Shown one piece after another: positions 18,716 to 26,377 of a stretch of 64,000 nt of DNA. Origin of the DNA: UBA11524 sp034104265 (GTDB lineage Bacteria; Bacillota; Clostridia; Christensenellales; Aristaeellaceae); assembly GCA_034104265.1 (NCBI GenBank), contig JAXEEE010000132.1:1-64000 (forward strand), written 5' to 3'. Position numbers and translations under genes: made by a program. Below the pieces are notes generated by a model that ran no database searches, had not been told where the DNA came from, and saw nothing but the letters and a program-made list of their open reading frames with translations. Position 1 is the stretch's first letter. Every line of letters begins with the position of its first letter.

Positions 18716-18804
18716 ACGAAACGCTCCATTTCATCACACAAGTAAGTCGCCTTCCGCCGGTCTCACGCGCGGATTGCGGGCCCGAAGGCGCGCAACCGGA
18801 TCGC

Positions 18805-18838
18805 GGAACGGGATTCTCAAGGGGCGATGCCCCTTGAG
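18805..18838. repeat. Dispersed hairpin repeat, copy A
   Basis: GGAACGGGATTCTCAAGGGG followed by the hairpin partner CCCCTTGAG. The same 5' block recurs at 56267. Located inside the elongation operon between mrdA and minD. Confidence 0.5.
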
Positions 18839-18866
18839 CGGGAGTCCAGAGGGCAGCGCTCTCCGG

Positions 18867-21434
18867 TTACGGGGCGAGAGAATTGCCGGAGGGCAGATCG
18901 TAATCCACCGTCCGCAGGGTTTCCTGATCCAGGTACCACTCGATGAAGTCGCGGGCCGCCTGGGAAGCCTCGCCGCCGGAGTAGCCGTTGGGGATGAAGC
19001 TGACCACGGCGATCTCCGGGTTGTCATAGGGGGCGAAGGCCACGAACCACGCGTTGTTCTCCAGGTCGATGTCGGTGGTCTGGGCGGTACCTGTTTTTGC
19101 GGCGAGAACCTCATTGACCTTGTACTTCCAGTTCTTGAAGTGCTTACCGGCGGTACCGGACTCGTCCACAACGCCCTGCATGCCCTGACGGATCAGATCC
19201 ATGTAGTTGTTGGGATCCTCCAGCTGGTTGATCAGCTGCGGCTCGCGCTGGCTGAGAATCTCGCCCTCGGGGGATATGATGGAGTCCACCAGCGACACGT
19301 TGTAGACATAGCCGCCGTTGGCCACCGCGCAGACGTAACGTGCAACGGCAATGGGCGTCACCACCGTGACCGACTGGCCGATGGCTGTCAGAATGGTCTG
19401 GCCGCCGCCCCACTTGATGTCGTTCATGTAGTTGTACGTATCGCCGATGACGGACTGCAGGTACACCATTTCCTTGGTCATGTTCAGTTCTTCCATCAGG
19501 ATGGTACGCATGTTGTCCAGCCACTCGGACTCGTTGTAGTTCACGGCCATGTCCATCAGCCGCTTGGCGCACACGGACAGGCGCTCGTCATCGTACTCGA
19601 TGTTGCGGGATTCGCCGCAGGTCCGCAGGTGCTTCTTGATGGCGTTGAAAACGATGATGGGCATGGAGGTGTCCTGGCTGGCCTCGTTCATGGCCTTGGT
19701 GGGATCGTACAGGGTGTTCTGGCTGCCCACCACGGAGCGAACCTCGCCGGGCAGGTCGATGCCCGTGCGGGAGGTCAGGCCGAAGAGGGAGGCGTAGCGG
19801 TAGAGCCGCTCCTCACCCAGACGGCTGCCCAGCTCATAGAAGAAATAATTGCAGGAGTGGGACAGACCGTCCACGATGGTCTGGTTGCCGTGCTTCCAAA
19901 GATAGTTCTTGCTGATCCAGCACTTGGGTGCGGTGTTCAGGTCGTTGTTGTACTTGGTGTAGTAGCCGCCGTCGGAGATGCGCTCCGTGGGCTTGAGCTC
20001 GCCCGAGGCCAGCGCGCCGAAGCCCGTGACCATCTTGAAAATGGAGCCGGGGGTGCCGCGGGCGTGAATGCCGTAGTTCAGCAGCAGGTTGCGCTCGTCG
20101 GACAGGATCGCCATGGCGTCTTCACCCGCGGCGACCAGGGCGTTCAGGTCGTAGGTGGGGTAGTTGGCCATGGCCAGCACCCGGTCCTCCATGTCCAGCA
20201 CGATCAGACAGCCGTGCTCCGCCAGCTTCATGGGATACTTCTCCCAGTTGCGGGTGGCGATCTCGGCCTTGTTGGCCTCCAGCCAGTCGTCGCTGGTCAT
20301 GAGCTTCTCCTGGGTGGTGCGCACGGCGTTGACGTTGTTGGCGATGGCGCGCTCCGCCTGCTGCTGGTAGCTGGCCTTCAGGGTGAGCTTGACGGTGTTG
20401 CCGTCCTGGGGCTCGGTGTAGCTCAGCTCGCGCACCACCTTGGACCAGTTGTCGCGCTCCACCACGCGGCTGCCCTGGCGCAGGGAGGAATTCTGGGTCA
20501 GCCAGTCCTCCATGGAGGACTCGATGCCGTCGCGGCCAATGGTATCGTTGTAGGAATAGCCCTTGGCCTGCAGGGTGGTCCACATGCTCTGGCTGGGAAT
20601 CTTGCCAATGTAGCCGATCACCTGGCTGGCCAGGGTCTGCTTGGGATAAACGCGCTTGGTGCCCACGGAGATCTCCATGCCCGGCAAGCTCATGGAGCGG
20701 GTCTCCACCTCAATGACCGTCTCATAGGTCACGTCCTCGGCAATGGGGATGGGCTGGGAGTTGAACACGTTCATCTGCATTTCGGAGTAGACAGCCATGA
20801 CCTTGAGCATGGTCTCCTCATCCAGGATGTAGTCATCCTGATAATTGGCGGCCTTGTCGCCCGCCTCCGCAATGCGTGCGTCCTTCTCCTCCTGGGAGTT
20901 GACGATGTGGTAGCGCTTCTTCAGCTGCTCCAGGCAGGAGACAGCGTCGGGGTAGGTACTCAGCTTGGAGACGTAGTTGTTGGAGCGCCACTGGCTTTCG
21001 CGCTTCTGCAGGACGCTGTCGCTCACGCCCGAGCCGAAATTGAACTGCCATTCGCCGGTTTCCTCATTGCGCTCGATGACGTAATCGAAGGCCAGCTTGC
21101 CGCCGTTGCGCTCGATGATGTCAAGGGTGCTGACGATGGACTTGGTGTAGGTGAGGTAGTCGCTGTTGCTGCTCTCGCTGGCGTCCTTGTAGAAGGTGAC
21201 GTTGTAGATCAGCTCGTCCTCAGCCAGAATAACGGAGTCCGCATCGACGATATTGCCGCGCTTGCCCCGGAGGACAATGGTCTTGGTACGGCCGCTCTCC
21301 GACTTTTCGGAATAGGTTTCGCTCTGGCGCAGCTGCAGGTTCACCAGACCGCTGAGCAGGTACAGGAACATGGCGAAGAGTATCAGCACAAAGGCGAAAT
21401 AACGCCATTTCATCCCCGTTTTCAGGTTGCTCAA
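18867..21434 (-). CDS. mrdA: Penicillin-binding protein 2 (class B transpeptidase of the elongasome)
   Basis: An 855-aa protein with a short cytosolic tail, one membrane anchor (about residues 11-33), a pedestal/dimerisation region beginning RGKRGNIVDADSVILAED, and a transpeptidase domain. Active-site motifs are complete: SIFK (S464-K467), SCN (S527-N529) and KTG (K780). It cross-links peptidoglycan in the elongation complex with RodA and MreBCD. The length is above the ~600-700 residues usual for PBP2, mainly through insertions in the pedestal (about residues 100-240). Translation appears to start at TTG (21434), six bases after AAGGAGG. It sits between mreD and minD. Confidence 0.92.
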   Translation of the reverse strand: MSNLKTGMKWRYFAFVLILFAMFLYLLSGLVNLQLRQSETYSEKSESGRTKTIVLRGKRGNIVDADSVILAEDELIYNVTFYKDASESSNSDYLTYTKSIVSTLDIIERNGGKLAFDYVIERNEETGEWQFNFGSGVSDSVLQKRESQWRSNNYVSKLSTYPDAVSCLEQLKKRYHIVNSQEEKDARIAEAGDKAANYQDDYILDEETMLKVMAVYSEMQMNVFNSQPIPIAEDVTYETVIEVETRSMSLPGMEISVGTKRVYPKQTLASQVIGYIGKIPSQSMWTTLQAKGYSYNDTIGRDGIESSMEDWLTQNSSLRQGSRVVERDNWSKVVRELSYTEPQDGNTVKLTLKASYQQQAERAIANNVNAVRTTQEKLMTSDDWLEANKAEIATRNWEKYPMKLAEHGCLIVLDMEDRVLAMANYPTYDLNALVAAGEDAMAILSDERNLLLNYGIHARGTPGSIFKMVTGFGALASGELKPTERISDGGYYTKYNNDLNTAPKCWISKNYLWKHGNQTIVDGLSHSCNYFFYELGSRLGEERLYRYASLFGLTSRTGIDLPGEVRSVVGSQNTLYDPTKAMNEASQDTSMPIIVFNAIKKHLRTCGESRNIEYDDERLSVCAKRLMDMAVNYNESEWLDNMRTILMEELNMTKEMVYLQSVIGDTYNYMNDIKWGGGQTILTAIGQSVTVVTPIAVARYVCAVANGGYVYNVSLVDSIISPEGEILSQREPQLINQLEDPNNYMDLIRQGMQGVVDESGTAGKHFKNWKYKVNEVLAAKTGTAQTTDIDLENNAWFVAFAPYDNPEIAVVSFIPNGYSGGEASQAARDFIEWYLDQETLRTVDYDLPSGNSLAP

Positions 21435-21476
21435 GGGGCGCCTCCTTTCTGCATCAAAGGTGACATGGATACGTAC

Positions 21477-22133
21477 TTAATAACGAGGGACAGGCCGTTT
21501 TTCCTGCACGGGCTTGCGGAAGCCCAGGAAGCGGCGCACCGGCAGCATGAGCACCATGGTCAAAAGCACTGTCAGCACAATGTTGGTCAGGGAGCGCATG
21601 TAGTGCGCCCGCACCAGCACCGTGCCGCCCAGGTAGATGTAGATCAGGTTGACGATCTCGTAGATCATCACGTTCATGCCGGCGCAAAGGGGCGTGCGGA
21701 TGTAGGGGCTGGCGTTCTGCCCGGGGGCGCCGCGGACGGCGTCGCCCAGGCCGCTGAGCCGGGCCCGCAGATCGTGCTTGCGCACAGCGGCCCGGCCGAT
21801 GCTGCGCTCCTCCTCCAGCTTCTTGTCGCTCTTGTCGGCAAAGAAGATGCTGCAGAACACAGCGTCCAGCGGGTAGAGCAGCAGGTTCAGCATGGACAGG
21901 GAGGAGAGCATGGTCTCCATCACAATGCCGTAGAACCCGCCGGCCCACAGCGCCCGCAGCCGCCCGTAGCCCACCGTCAGGATGGCGATGACGGCAAAGA
22001 GCAGGCTGGGCGTAACGCCCCCCACGGAGAAGTAGGGCATGACGCACACCTGGAACAGATACCCCAGCAGCACCACCAGGAAGAACTTGAACTGCCCCTT
22101 GGCAGCCTGCCACAGTGCGGACAGCTTCCTCAC
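21477..22133 (-). CDS. mreD: Rod-shape determining membrane protein MreD
   Basis: A 218-aa polytopic protein with five or six membrane segments and little sequence conservation, as is normal for MreD. Identification rests on its position between mreC and mrdA, its size and topology, and the phrase LLYPLDAVFCSIFF in the middle. An Arg-rich hydrophilic loop of about 55 residues (from DKSDKKLEEERS to PYIRTPL) lies between the membrane halves, longer than in typical MreD. It starts at GTG 22133, which overlaps the mreC stop (GTGA) behind GAGGAGG, so the two are translationally coupled. MreD is thought to link MreC to the PBP2-RodA synthase. Confidence 0.85.
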   Translation of the reverse strand: MRKLSALWQAAKGQFKFFLVVLLGYLFQVCVMPYFSVGGVTPSLLFAVIAILTVGYGRLRALWAGGFYGIVMETMLSSLSMLNLLLYPLDAVFCSIFFADKSDKKLEEERSIGRAAVRKHDLRARLSGLGDAVRGAPGQNASPYIRTPLCAGMNVMIYEIVNLIYIYLGGTVLVRAHYMRSLTNIVLTVLLTMVLMLPVRRFLGFRKPVQEKRPVPRY

Positions 22134-23602
22134 GGTGCATCCTCCTCATAGGTCAGGTCGCCGGGATTGATGGTGATATAGGGGGTCGGGGTGGGCGTGG
22201 GGGTCGGGGTGGGGGAAGGCGTGGGCTCGCCGCCAACAACGTTGTACTCATACACCGGGCCGGAAATGGTGGTCACGGGTGTGGGCGTGGGCGAGGGCGT
22301 CGGCGTGGGGGTCAGCTCCGGGGTGGGGGAGACGGTAGGCTCCTCCGTGGGCGCGGGGGTCTCGCCGAAGCGCGTGGTGGAGCCGATGCGCAGCGTGGGC
22401 ATGGGTCGGGCAGTGGCCAGGGGCACAAACTCGTTGTAGCTGCTGGTGCTGGTCCGGCCCTGTACCGCCTCCGCCGTGGGCTGGTAGCGCAGGACAATCA
22501 CATATTCCAAATGCTCGAAGTCCACGCTGGGTTCCACGACGATGTACTGCTTGTTGGATTCCATGCCGCGGGTGGATTCACGCACCGTGCCGATGGGAAT
22601 GCCCTTTGGGAAGGACATGCCCACGCCGGAGGTCACCACCACATCGCCGGGGCGGGGCAGGTGATCGTCCGGCAGGTAGTACATGCGGCACATGGCCCGG
22701 CCGTCAATGCCCAGGGTGCCGCGGACCGTGCCCTGGTCACGGCTGGACTGGATCAGTCCGGCGATGGAGGCCTCGCTGTCGATGATGGTGCGGACGGTGC
22801 TTTCCGTATTCTTGACGGTCTCGGTATAGCCCACCAGCGCGCCGGAGATGGTCACGGCCATAAACTCCTGGATGCCGTCCCGCCTGCCGCGGTTGATGGT
22901 GAAGGTGGAGAAGTAGTTGCCGTCATCCCGGCCGATGACCGTACAGGCAATGGGGTTCATGTTCTCGTTGGCGCTCATCTCGTCCTGGATGTTCTCAAAC
23001 TGCGCCAGCTGATGCTCCAGCTCGTCGGCACGCATGGCCTGATAAACCAGCTGCTCGTTTTCCGCGCGGAGCTTGTTGTATTCCGTTTCCAGGTTGGCGC
23101 GCAGCTTCAGCGTGCGCAGATAACCGGCGATGGACTCGGTAATGTTCGAGAACACCGTCTGCACCGGGGTGATGGCCCGGGAAACCGCGCCCTCCGGCGC
23201 CTGAAGCATGGACACGTCCGGCATAATGCGCGCAAGCAGCATAATGGCCAGCATGCCCAGGATCACCAGGGTGATCAGCACCAGCACCACCCGCCGGAGC
23301 CTTGCGGGCACCTGCTTGCGCTCGCGCTTCTCCTCCACGGGGGGATGCTCCTTCTTCTTGCGCCTGCGGCGGGGGGATGCATCCTCTTCCTCGTCCTCAT
23401 CCCCGTCGGGGTTCATCTCAGCCTCCAGCTTGGACAGGGCGCGCTCGGGGGTGTCGGAGTCGTTATCCTCCGCGTCCGTATCAGCCTTGTCCCGGGGCAG
23501 ATCCCGGCGGATGCTGTCCAGCCCGTCATAAATCAGGTCGTCATATACCGGCGTCAGATCCTCCTGAGGCGTCTGACGGTCGTCATGCCTTTTCCTTGCC
23601 AT
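22130..23602 (-). CDS. mreC: Rod-shape determining protein MreC with extended N- and C-terminal tails
   Basis: The 490-aa protein is much longer than usual MreC (about 280-350). Residues 1-100 form a highly charged cytosolic extension (acidic DEDEEEDA followed by basic RRRRKKK). A membrane anchor lies at about 104-126, then a coiled coil (about 150-195, NLETEYNKLRAENEQL) and the double beta-barrel MreC core (VIGRDDGNYFSTFTINRGRR, GDVVVTSGVGMSFPKGIPIG). After about residue 415 a Pro-Thr-Ser tail consisting of PTPSPT-type repeats extends to the C-terminus on the outer face. The core should organise PBP2 and RodA; the tails are unusual. A similar repeat occurs in the transglutaminase protein at 30005. 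Confidence 0.93.
   Translation of the reverse strand: MARKRHDDRQTPQEDLTPVYDDLIYDGLDSIRRDLPRDKADTDAEDNDSDTPERALSKLEAEMNPDGDEDEEEDASPRRRRKKKEHPPVEEKRERKQVPARLRRVVLVLITLVILGMLAIMLLARIMPDVSMLQAPEGAVSRAITPVQTVFSNITESIAGYLRTLKLRANLETEYNKLRAENEQLVYQAMRADELEHQLAQFENIQDEMSANENMNPIACTVIGRDDGNYFSTFTINRGRRDGIQEFMAVTISGALVGYTETVKNTESTVRTIIDSEASIAGLIQSSRDQGTVRGTLGIDGRAMCRMYYLPDDHLPRPGDVVVTSGVGMSFPKGIPIGTVRESTRGMESNKQYIVVEPSVDFEHLEYVIVLRYQPTAEAVQGRTSTSSYNEFVPLATARPMPTLRIGSTTRFGETPAPTEEPTVSPTPELTPTPTPSPTPTPVTTISGPVYEYNVVGGEPTPSPTPTPTPTPTPYITINPGDLTYEEDAP
22190..22335 (-). repeat. Low-complexity PTPTP/PTPSP-coding repeat in mreC
   Basis: Degenerate short units of the GTGGGCGTGGGGGTCGGG type on the plus strand encode alternating Pro-Thr/Ser on the minus strand. 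Comparable DNA lies at 31072-31245. Confidence 0.7.
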
Positions 23603-23648
23603 GTTGGATCAATCACCTCGCATATCATGAACGTCGGAGCCGGGCGGA

Positions 23649-24677
23649 TTATTCCCCGGCCAGCAGGCCGTTGCGGCCGATGGCGTTGAGCAGCTGGATG
23701 TTCTCCACCAGGTAGCCCAGGCCCATCACCGTGCAGTCCTCCGGCTCCTTGGCGATCAGCACGGGAATGCCCAGCTCCGTGGCGATGTACTGATCCATGG
23801 CAAACAGCTGCGCGCCGCCGCCGGTCAGGTGGATGCCGCCGCGCATGATGTCCGCCGCCAGCTCCGGAGGCGTGCGCTCCAGCACCCACTTGATGGCCGC
23901 GATGATGGCCCGGCAGGGCTCCCGCAGGGCCTCGTAGGCCTGGGCGGAGGTGAACTCGATGTCCATGGCCTGGGGGGAGAGCAGATCCCGCCCGCGGATG
24001 CGCACCTGACGACCCTCCACCAGGGGCATGGCGGTGGCCAGGTCGATCTTTACGTCCTCAGCGGTGCGGTCGCCGATGAGCATGTTGAATTCCCGCTTGA
24101 TGTAGTTGATGATGGCTTCGTCCATCTTTGCGCCGCCCACCTGGACGCTCTGGGCCACCACGATGCCCCCCAGGGAAACGATGGCCACGTCCGTGGTGCC
24201 GCCGCCGATGTCCACCACCATGCTGCCCACCGGCTCATACACCGGCAGGCCCGAGCCAATGGCCGCCGCGAAGGGCTTCTCAATCAGGTACACGGTCTTC
24301 GCGCCAGCGATCTCCGCCGCCTCGGACACGGCCTTGCGGGCCACGGCGGGCAGGTTGGCCGGTACGGACACAACCACCTTGGGCTTGACCACGTGACTGA
24401 CGCCGATGGCCTTGCGGATAAAGTAGCGCAGGAGCATCTCCGTCAGGTCGAAGTCCGCGATGGAGCCGTTTTTGATGGGCTTGACCACGGTCAGCGCCTC
24501 GCTGGTGCGGCCCATGAGGAACTTTGCCTCGTCGCCCACAGCACGGACGTTGCGCTTGTTGCCGCTGTCGATCACCACCAGGGTGGGCTCGCTGATCACA
24601 ATACCCCGGCCGCGCACATAAACGACCGTATTGGAAGTACCCAGGTCGATACCGATCTCAGGTGCGAAAAAAGCCAT
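23649..24677 (-). CDS. mreB: Rod-shape determining actin homologue MreB
   Basis: A 342-aa actin-fold ATPase. Phosphate-1 loop IGIDLGTSNTVVYV, phosphate-2 VVDIGGGTTDVAIVS and adenosine motif IHLTGGGAQLF are all intact, and the length is normal (330-350). It forms membrane-bound filaments that orient lateral wall synthesis by PBP2 and RodA encoded downstream. The N-terminal MAFFAPEIG matches the usual short hydrophobic membrane-binding start. GAGG precedes the ATG at 24677. It is the second gene of the operon, 12 bases after maf. Confidence 0.96.
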   Translation of the reverse strand: MAFFAPEIGIDLGTSNTVVYVRGRGIVISEPTLVVIDSGNKRNVRAVGDEAKFLMGRTSEALTVVKPIKNGSIADFDLTEMLLRYFIRKAIGVSHVVKPKVVVSVPANLPAVARKAVSEAAEIAGAKTVYLIEKPFAAAIGSGLPVYEPVGSMVVDIGGGTTDVAIVSLGGIVVAQSVQVGGAKMDEAIINYIKREFNMLIGDRTAEDVKIDLATAMPLVEGRQVRIRGRDLLSPQAMDIEFTSAQAYEALREPCRAIIAAIKWVLERTPPELAADIMRGGIHLTGGGAQLFAMDQYIATELGIPVLIAKEPEDCTVMGLGYLVENIQLLNAIGRNGLLAGE

Positions 24678-24689
24678 GCTATCCCATCC

Positions 24690-25298
24690 TCAATTCTCAA
24701 TCATGCCGTCCGATGCGGCCAGCCCCAGCACGTTCAGCCCAGCCTCCTGGAGAAGGCGGCGGGTCAGGGTCAGGGGAAGGCCGATCACATTGCTGGCCGA
24801 GCCGGAGATTTCCTCCACCCAGAGCCCCGCGATGCCCTGCAGGGCGTAGCTGCCCGCCTTGTCCATTGGCTCGCCCGTGGCAATGTAGGCGCGGATCTCT
24901 GCGTCGGTCATCTCGCCGAAGCGCACGGCGGTCGCGTCAACGCCGCTGTGTACGCCGCCCCGGTCGTCCACGACGCACACGCCGGTGTACACATGGTGCC
25001 AGCGCCCCGACAGGCTCCGCAGCATTCGGAAGGCGTCCTCCTCGTCCCGGGGCTTGCCCAGGGGGGTATCGTCCACCGCCACCAGCGTGTCCGAGGCAAG
25101 GATCACCTTGCCCGGATGCATCCGCGCGCCTGCCTCCGCCTTCCGGCGGGACAGCTCCGCCACCGCGTCCCGCGCACCCAGGGCGCAGTGCTCGTCCACC
25201 TGGGGCGCGTCAATGATAAAAGGAATCCCGGTCAGGGCTAGCAGCTCCCTGCGGCGGGGAGACGCCGACGCCAGCACCAGTACAGGTTCGTTAGCCAA
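24690..25298 (-). CDS. maf: Maf-family nucleotide pyrophosphatase
   Basis: The 202-aa protein starts at a TTG (25298), nine bases after TTGGAGG; a GTG at 25319 lies upstream of that ribosome binding site and is less likely. Canonical Maf motifs: VLASASPRRREL, ILASDTLVAVDD, LGKPRDEEDA and the C-terminal GSASNVIGLPL. Maf proteins hydrolyse non-canonical or canonical nucleoside triphosphates (dTTP/UTP-type) and have been linked to septum control; position at the head of mreBCD is a common arrangement in Firmicutes. It is the first gene of the elongation operon, with an extended -10 promoter 40 bases upstream. Confidence 0.92.
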   Translation of the reverse strand: MANEPVLVLASASPRRRELLALTGIPFIIDAPQVDEHCALGARDAVAELSRRKAEAGARMHPGKVILASDTLVAVDDTPLGKPRDEEDAFRMLRSLSGRWHHVYTGVCVVDDRGGVHSGVDATAVRFGEMTDAEIRAYIATGEPMDKAGSYALQGIAGLWVEEISGSASNVIGLPLTLTRRLLQEAGLNVLGLAASDGMIEN

Positions 25299-25336
25299 AA
25301 AGGTCTGCCTCCAATACACAAGACATTCCAGTCTGT

Positions 25337-25345
25337 ATTATACCA
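25337..25345 (-). promoter_or_regulatory. Extended -10 promoter for the maf-mre-mrdA-minD-rodA operon
   Basis: TGGTATAAT on the minus strand (TATAAT at 25342-25337). The -35 region 17 bases upstream (TTCCAT) is poor, consistent with reliance on the extended -10. Confidence 0.6.
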
Positions 25346-25418
25346 CATCCGCAGCGCAGATGGAAATGATTCTGGTAAAAATTCGCCGTTTCATCACAGA
25401 AATGTTCCGGGGGCATGA

Positions 25419-25458
25419 TAAAAGGCGGGAACGCCTGTTTTCCGGGCAATTCCCGCCT
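25419..25458 (-). terminator. Rho-independent terminator of the QueT-family gene
   Basis: Stem AGGCGGGAA / TTCCCGCCT around an 18-base loop, followed on the minus strand by TTTT; 24 bases after the stop. Confidence 0.75.
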
Positions 25459-25481
25459 GCTTGCGAACGGAATGAAAGCTG

Positions 25482-25958
25482 TTACTGGAACCGGGACAGA
25501 TCAACCTTGCGCAGGGCGGCCAGGAGGATGAAGCCCAGCGCAACCGCCACGGCTTCGCCCACGGCGACCTCCAGCATGGTCATCCACAGGGGCAGGGCAT
25601 AGAACACTGCCAGCATCACGCCCACGATGACGCCGTTGGCCACCACCGGGCAAAGCGCGGCCAGCAGGGGCTTTTTTCGCAGCTTGTAGGTGCCCAGGGC
25701 CGCGATGAGGGTGGCCAGGGTGCCGAAGATCACGTCCCAGATGGCCACGGGGCTGAGCAGATTCGCCACCAGACATCCGATGACCAGGCCGGGAATGGCC
25801 TGGGGCAGCAGGATGGGCAGCAGGGTCATGGCTTCGGAAATGCGGCACTGAATCGCGCCGTAGGAAATCGGAGCCAGCAGGAGGGTCAGCGCGGCGTAGA
25901 GCGCGGCGATCATGGCGCTCAGGCACACGGACCTGGTGGTGAGGAGCTTCTTGAACAT
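25482..25958 (-). CDS. QueT-family transporter (probable ECF S-component for a queuosine precursor)
   Basis: A 158-aa protein with about five membrane segments. The N-terminal MIAALYAALTLLLAPISYGA followed by IQCRISEAMTLLP is the signature of the QueT family (PF06177), thought to be substrate-binding components of energy-coupling-factor importers for queuosine precursors. The ATPase and T component are encoded elsewhere, as is usual for group II ECF systems. ATG 25958 has AAGGAAGG upstream. I looked for a preQ1 riboswitch in the ~65-base leader and could not recognise one. The gene is divergent from the DUF1540/germination genes; the promoters overlap. Confidence 0.85.
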   Translation of the reverse strand: MFKKLLTTRSVCLSAMIAALYAALTLLLAPISYGAIQCRISEAMTLLPILLPQAIPGLVIGCLVANLLSPVAIWDVIFGTLATLIAALGTYKLRKKPLLAALCPVVANGVIVGVMLAVFYALPLWMTMLEVAVGEAVAVALGFILLAALRKVDLSRFQ

Positions 25959-26000
25959 AGAAGACCTTCCTTTCCTAAGTATGAAATTGGGGTGCAAAGC

Positions 26001-26029
26001 GAATACAGTCGCAAGCGAGGAACATCATA
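26001..26029 (+). promoter_or_regulatory. Possible SigG/SigF-type forespore promoter for the DUF1540-germination genes
   Basis: GAATA (26001-26005), a 17-base spacer and CATCATA (26023-26029), one mismatch from the SigG pattern GHATR-N17/18-CATWHTA. It overlaps the queT promoter on the other strand. Confidence 0.35.
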
Positions 26030-26052
26030 CCACAAAATCCATTGCATCACAA
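26024..26052 (-). promoter_or_regulatory. SigA-type promoter for the QueT-family gene
   Basis: TTGTGA (26052-26047), 17-base spacer, TATGAT (26029-26024) on the minus strand. Confidence 0.55.
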
Positions 26053-26120
26053 GGGGCAAATGGGGGCATGATGCCTGTGCGCCGGTTTTCCCGGCGACAA
26101 AGGCAAGGAGGGTGTTCATC

Positions 26121-26288
26121 ATGGCCCAGAAGAACAACCAGTGCATCCATTGCAGCGTGGAAAGCTGCCAGCATCACGAGACGGACAACATGTGCTCCCT
26201 GACCGACATCCAGGTGGCCCCCAAGAAGGGCTGCTGCAACGGCAAGGCCGACGAAAGCTGCTGCTCCAGCTACAAGTGCCGCTGGTAA
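26121..26288 (+). CDS. DUF1540 small cysteine-rich protein
   Basis: A 55-residue protein with nine cysteines (C8, C11, C16, C25, C38, C39, C47, C48, C53). The pattern QCIHCSVESCQHH, then NMCSLTDIQVAPKKG, is the DUF1540 signature found in spore-forming Clostridia, often in one or two copies per protein; metal binding is likely but unproven. ATG 26121 lies 10 bases after AAGGAGGG; the open frame extends upstream without a ribosome binding site. It precedes the germination operon by 89 bases, which fits a spore or forespore role; this is inferred from context. Confidence 0.85.
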   Translation: MAQKNNQCIHCSVESCQHHETDNMCSLTDIQVAPKKGCCNGKADESCCSSYKCRW

Positions 26289-26377
26289 AACCCTTCGGGC
26301 GCGCGCGCCGCAGTCAAGCGCTGCGGACGCGCCGTCCCTGTGCCTGGACGGGCCAACCTTCCCTTCGGAGATGAACC

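Noticed and set aside
18663..22151. 1162-codon open frame on the plus strand opposite mrdA/mreD
   Set aside because: Low-complexity Gly/Val/His-rich translation typical of an antisense frame in high-GC DNA; the minus strand holds complete mrdA and mreD.
22190..22335. Non-coding tandem repeat at the end of mreC
   Set aside because: In frame with mreC and encodes PTPSP repeats.
25959..26023. preQ1 riboswitch in the queT leader
   Set aside because: No recognisable preQ1-I or preQ1-II core could be folded by eye; only a TTAGGA near the ribosome binding site is suggestive.
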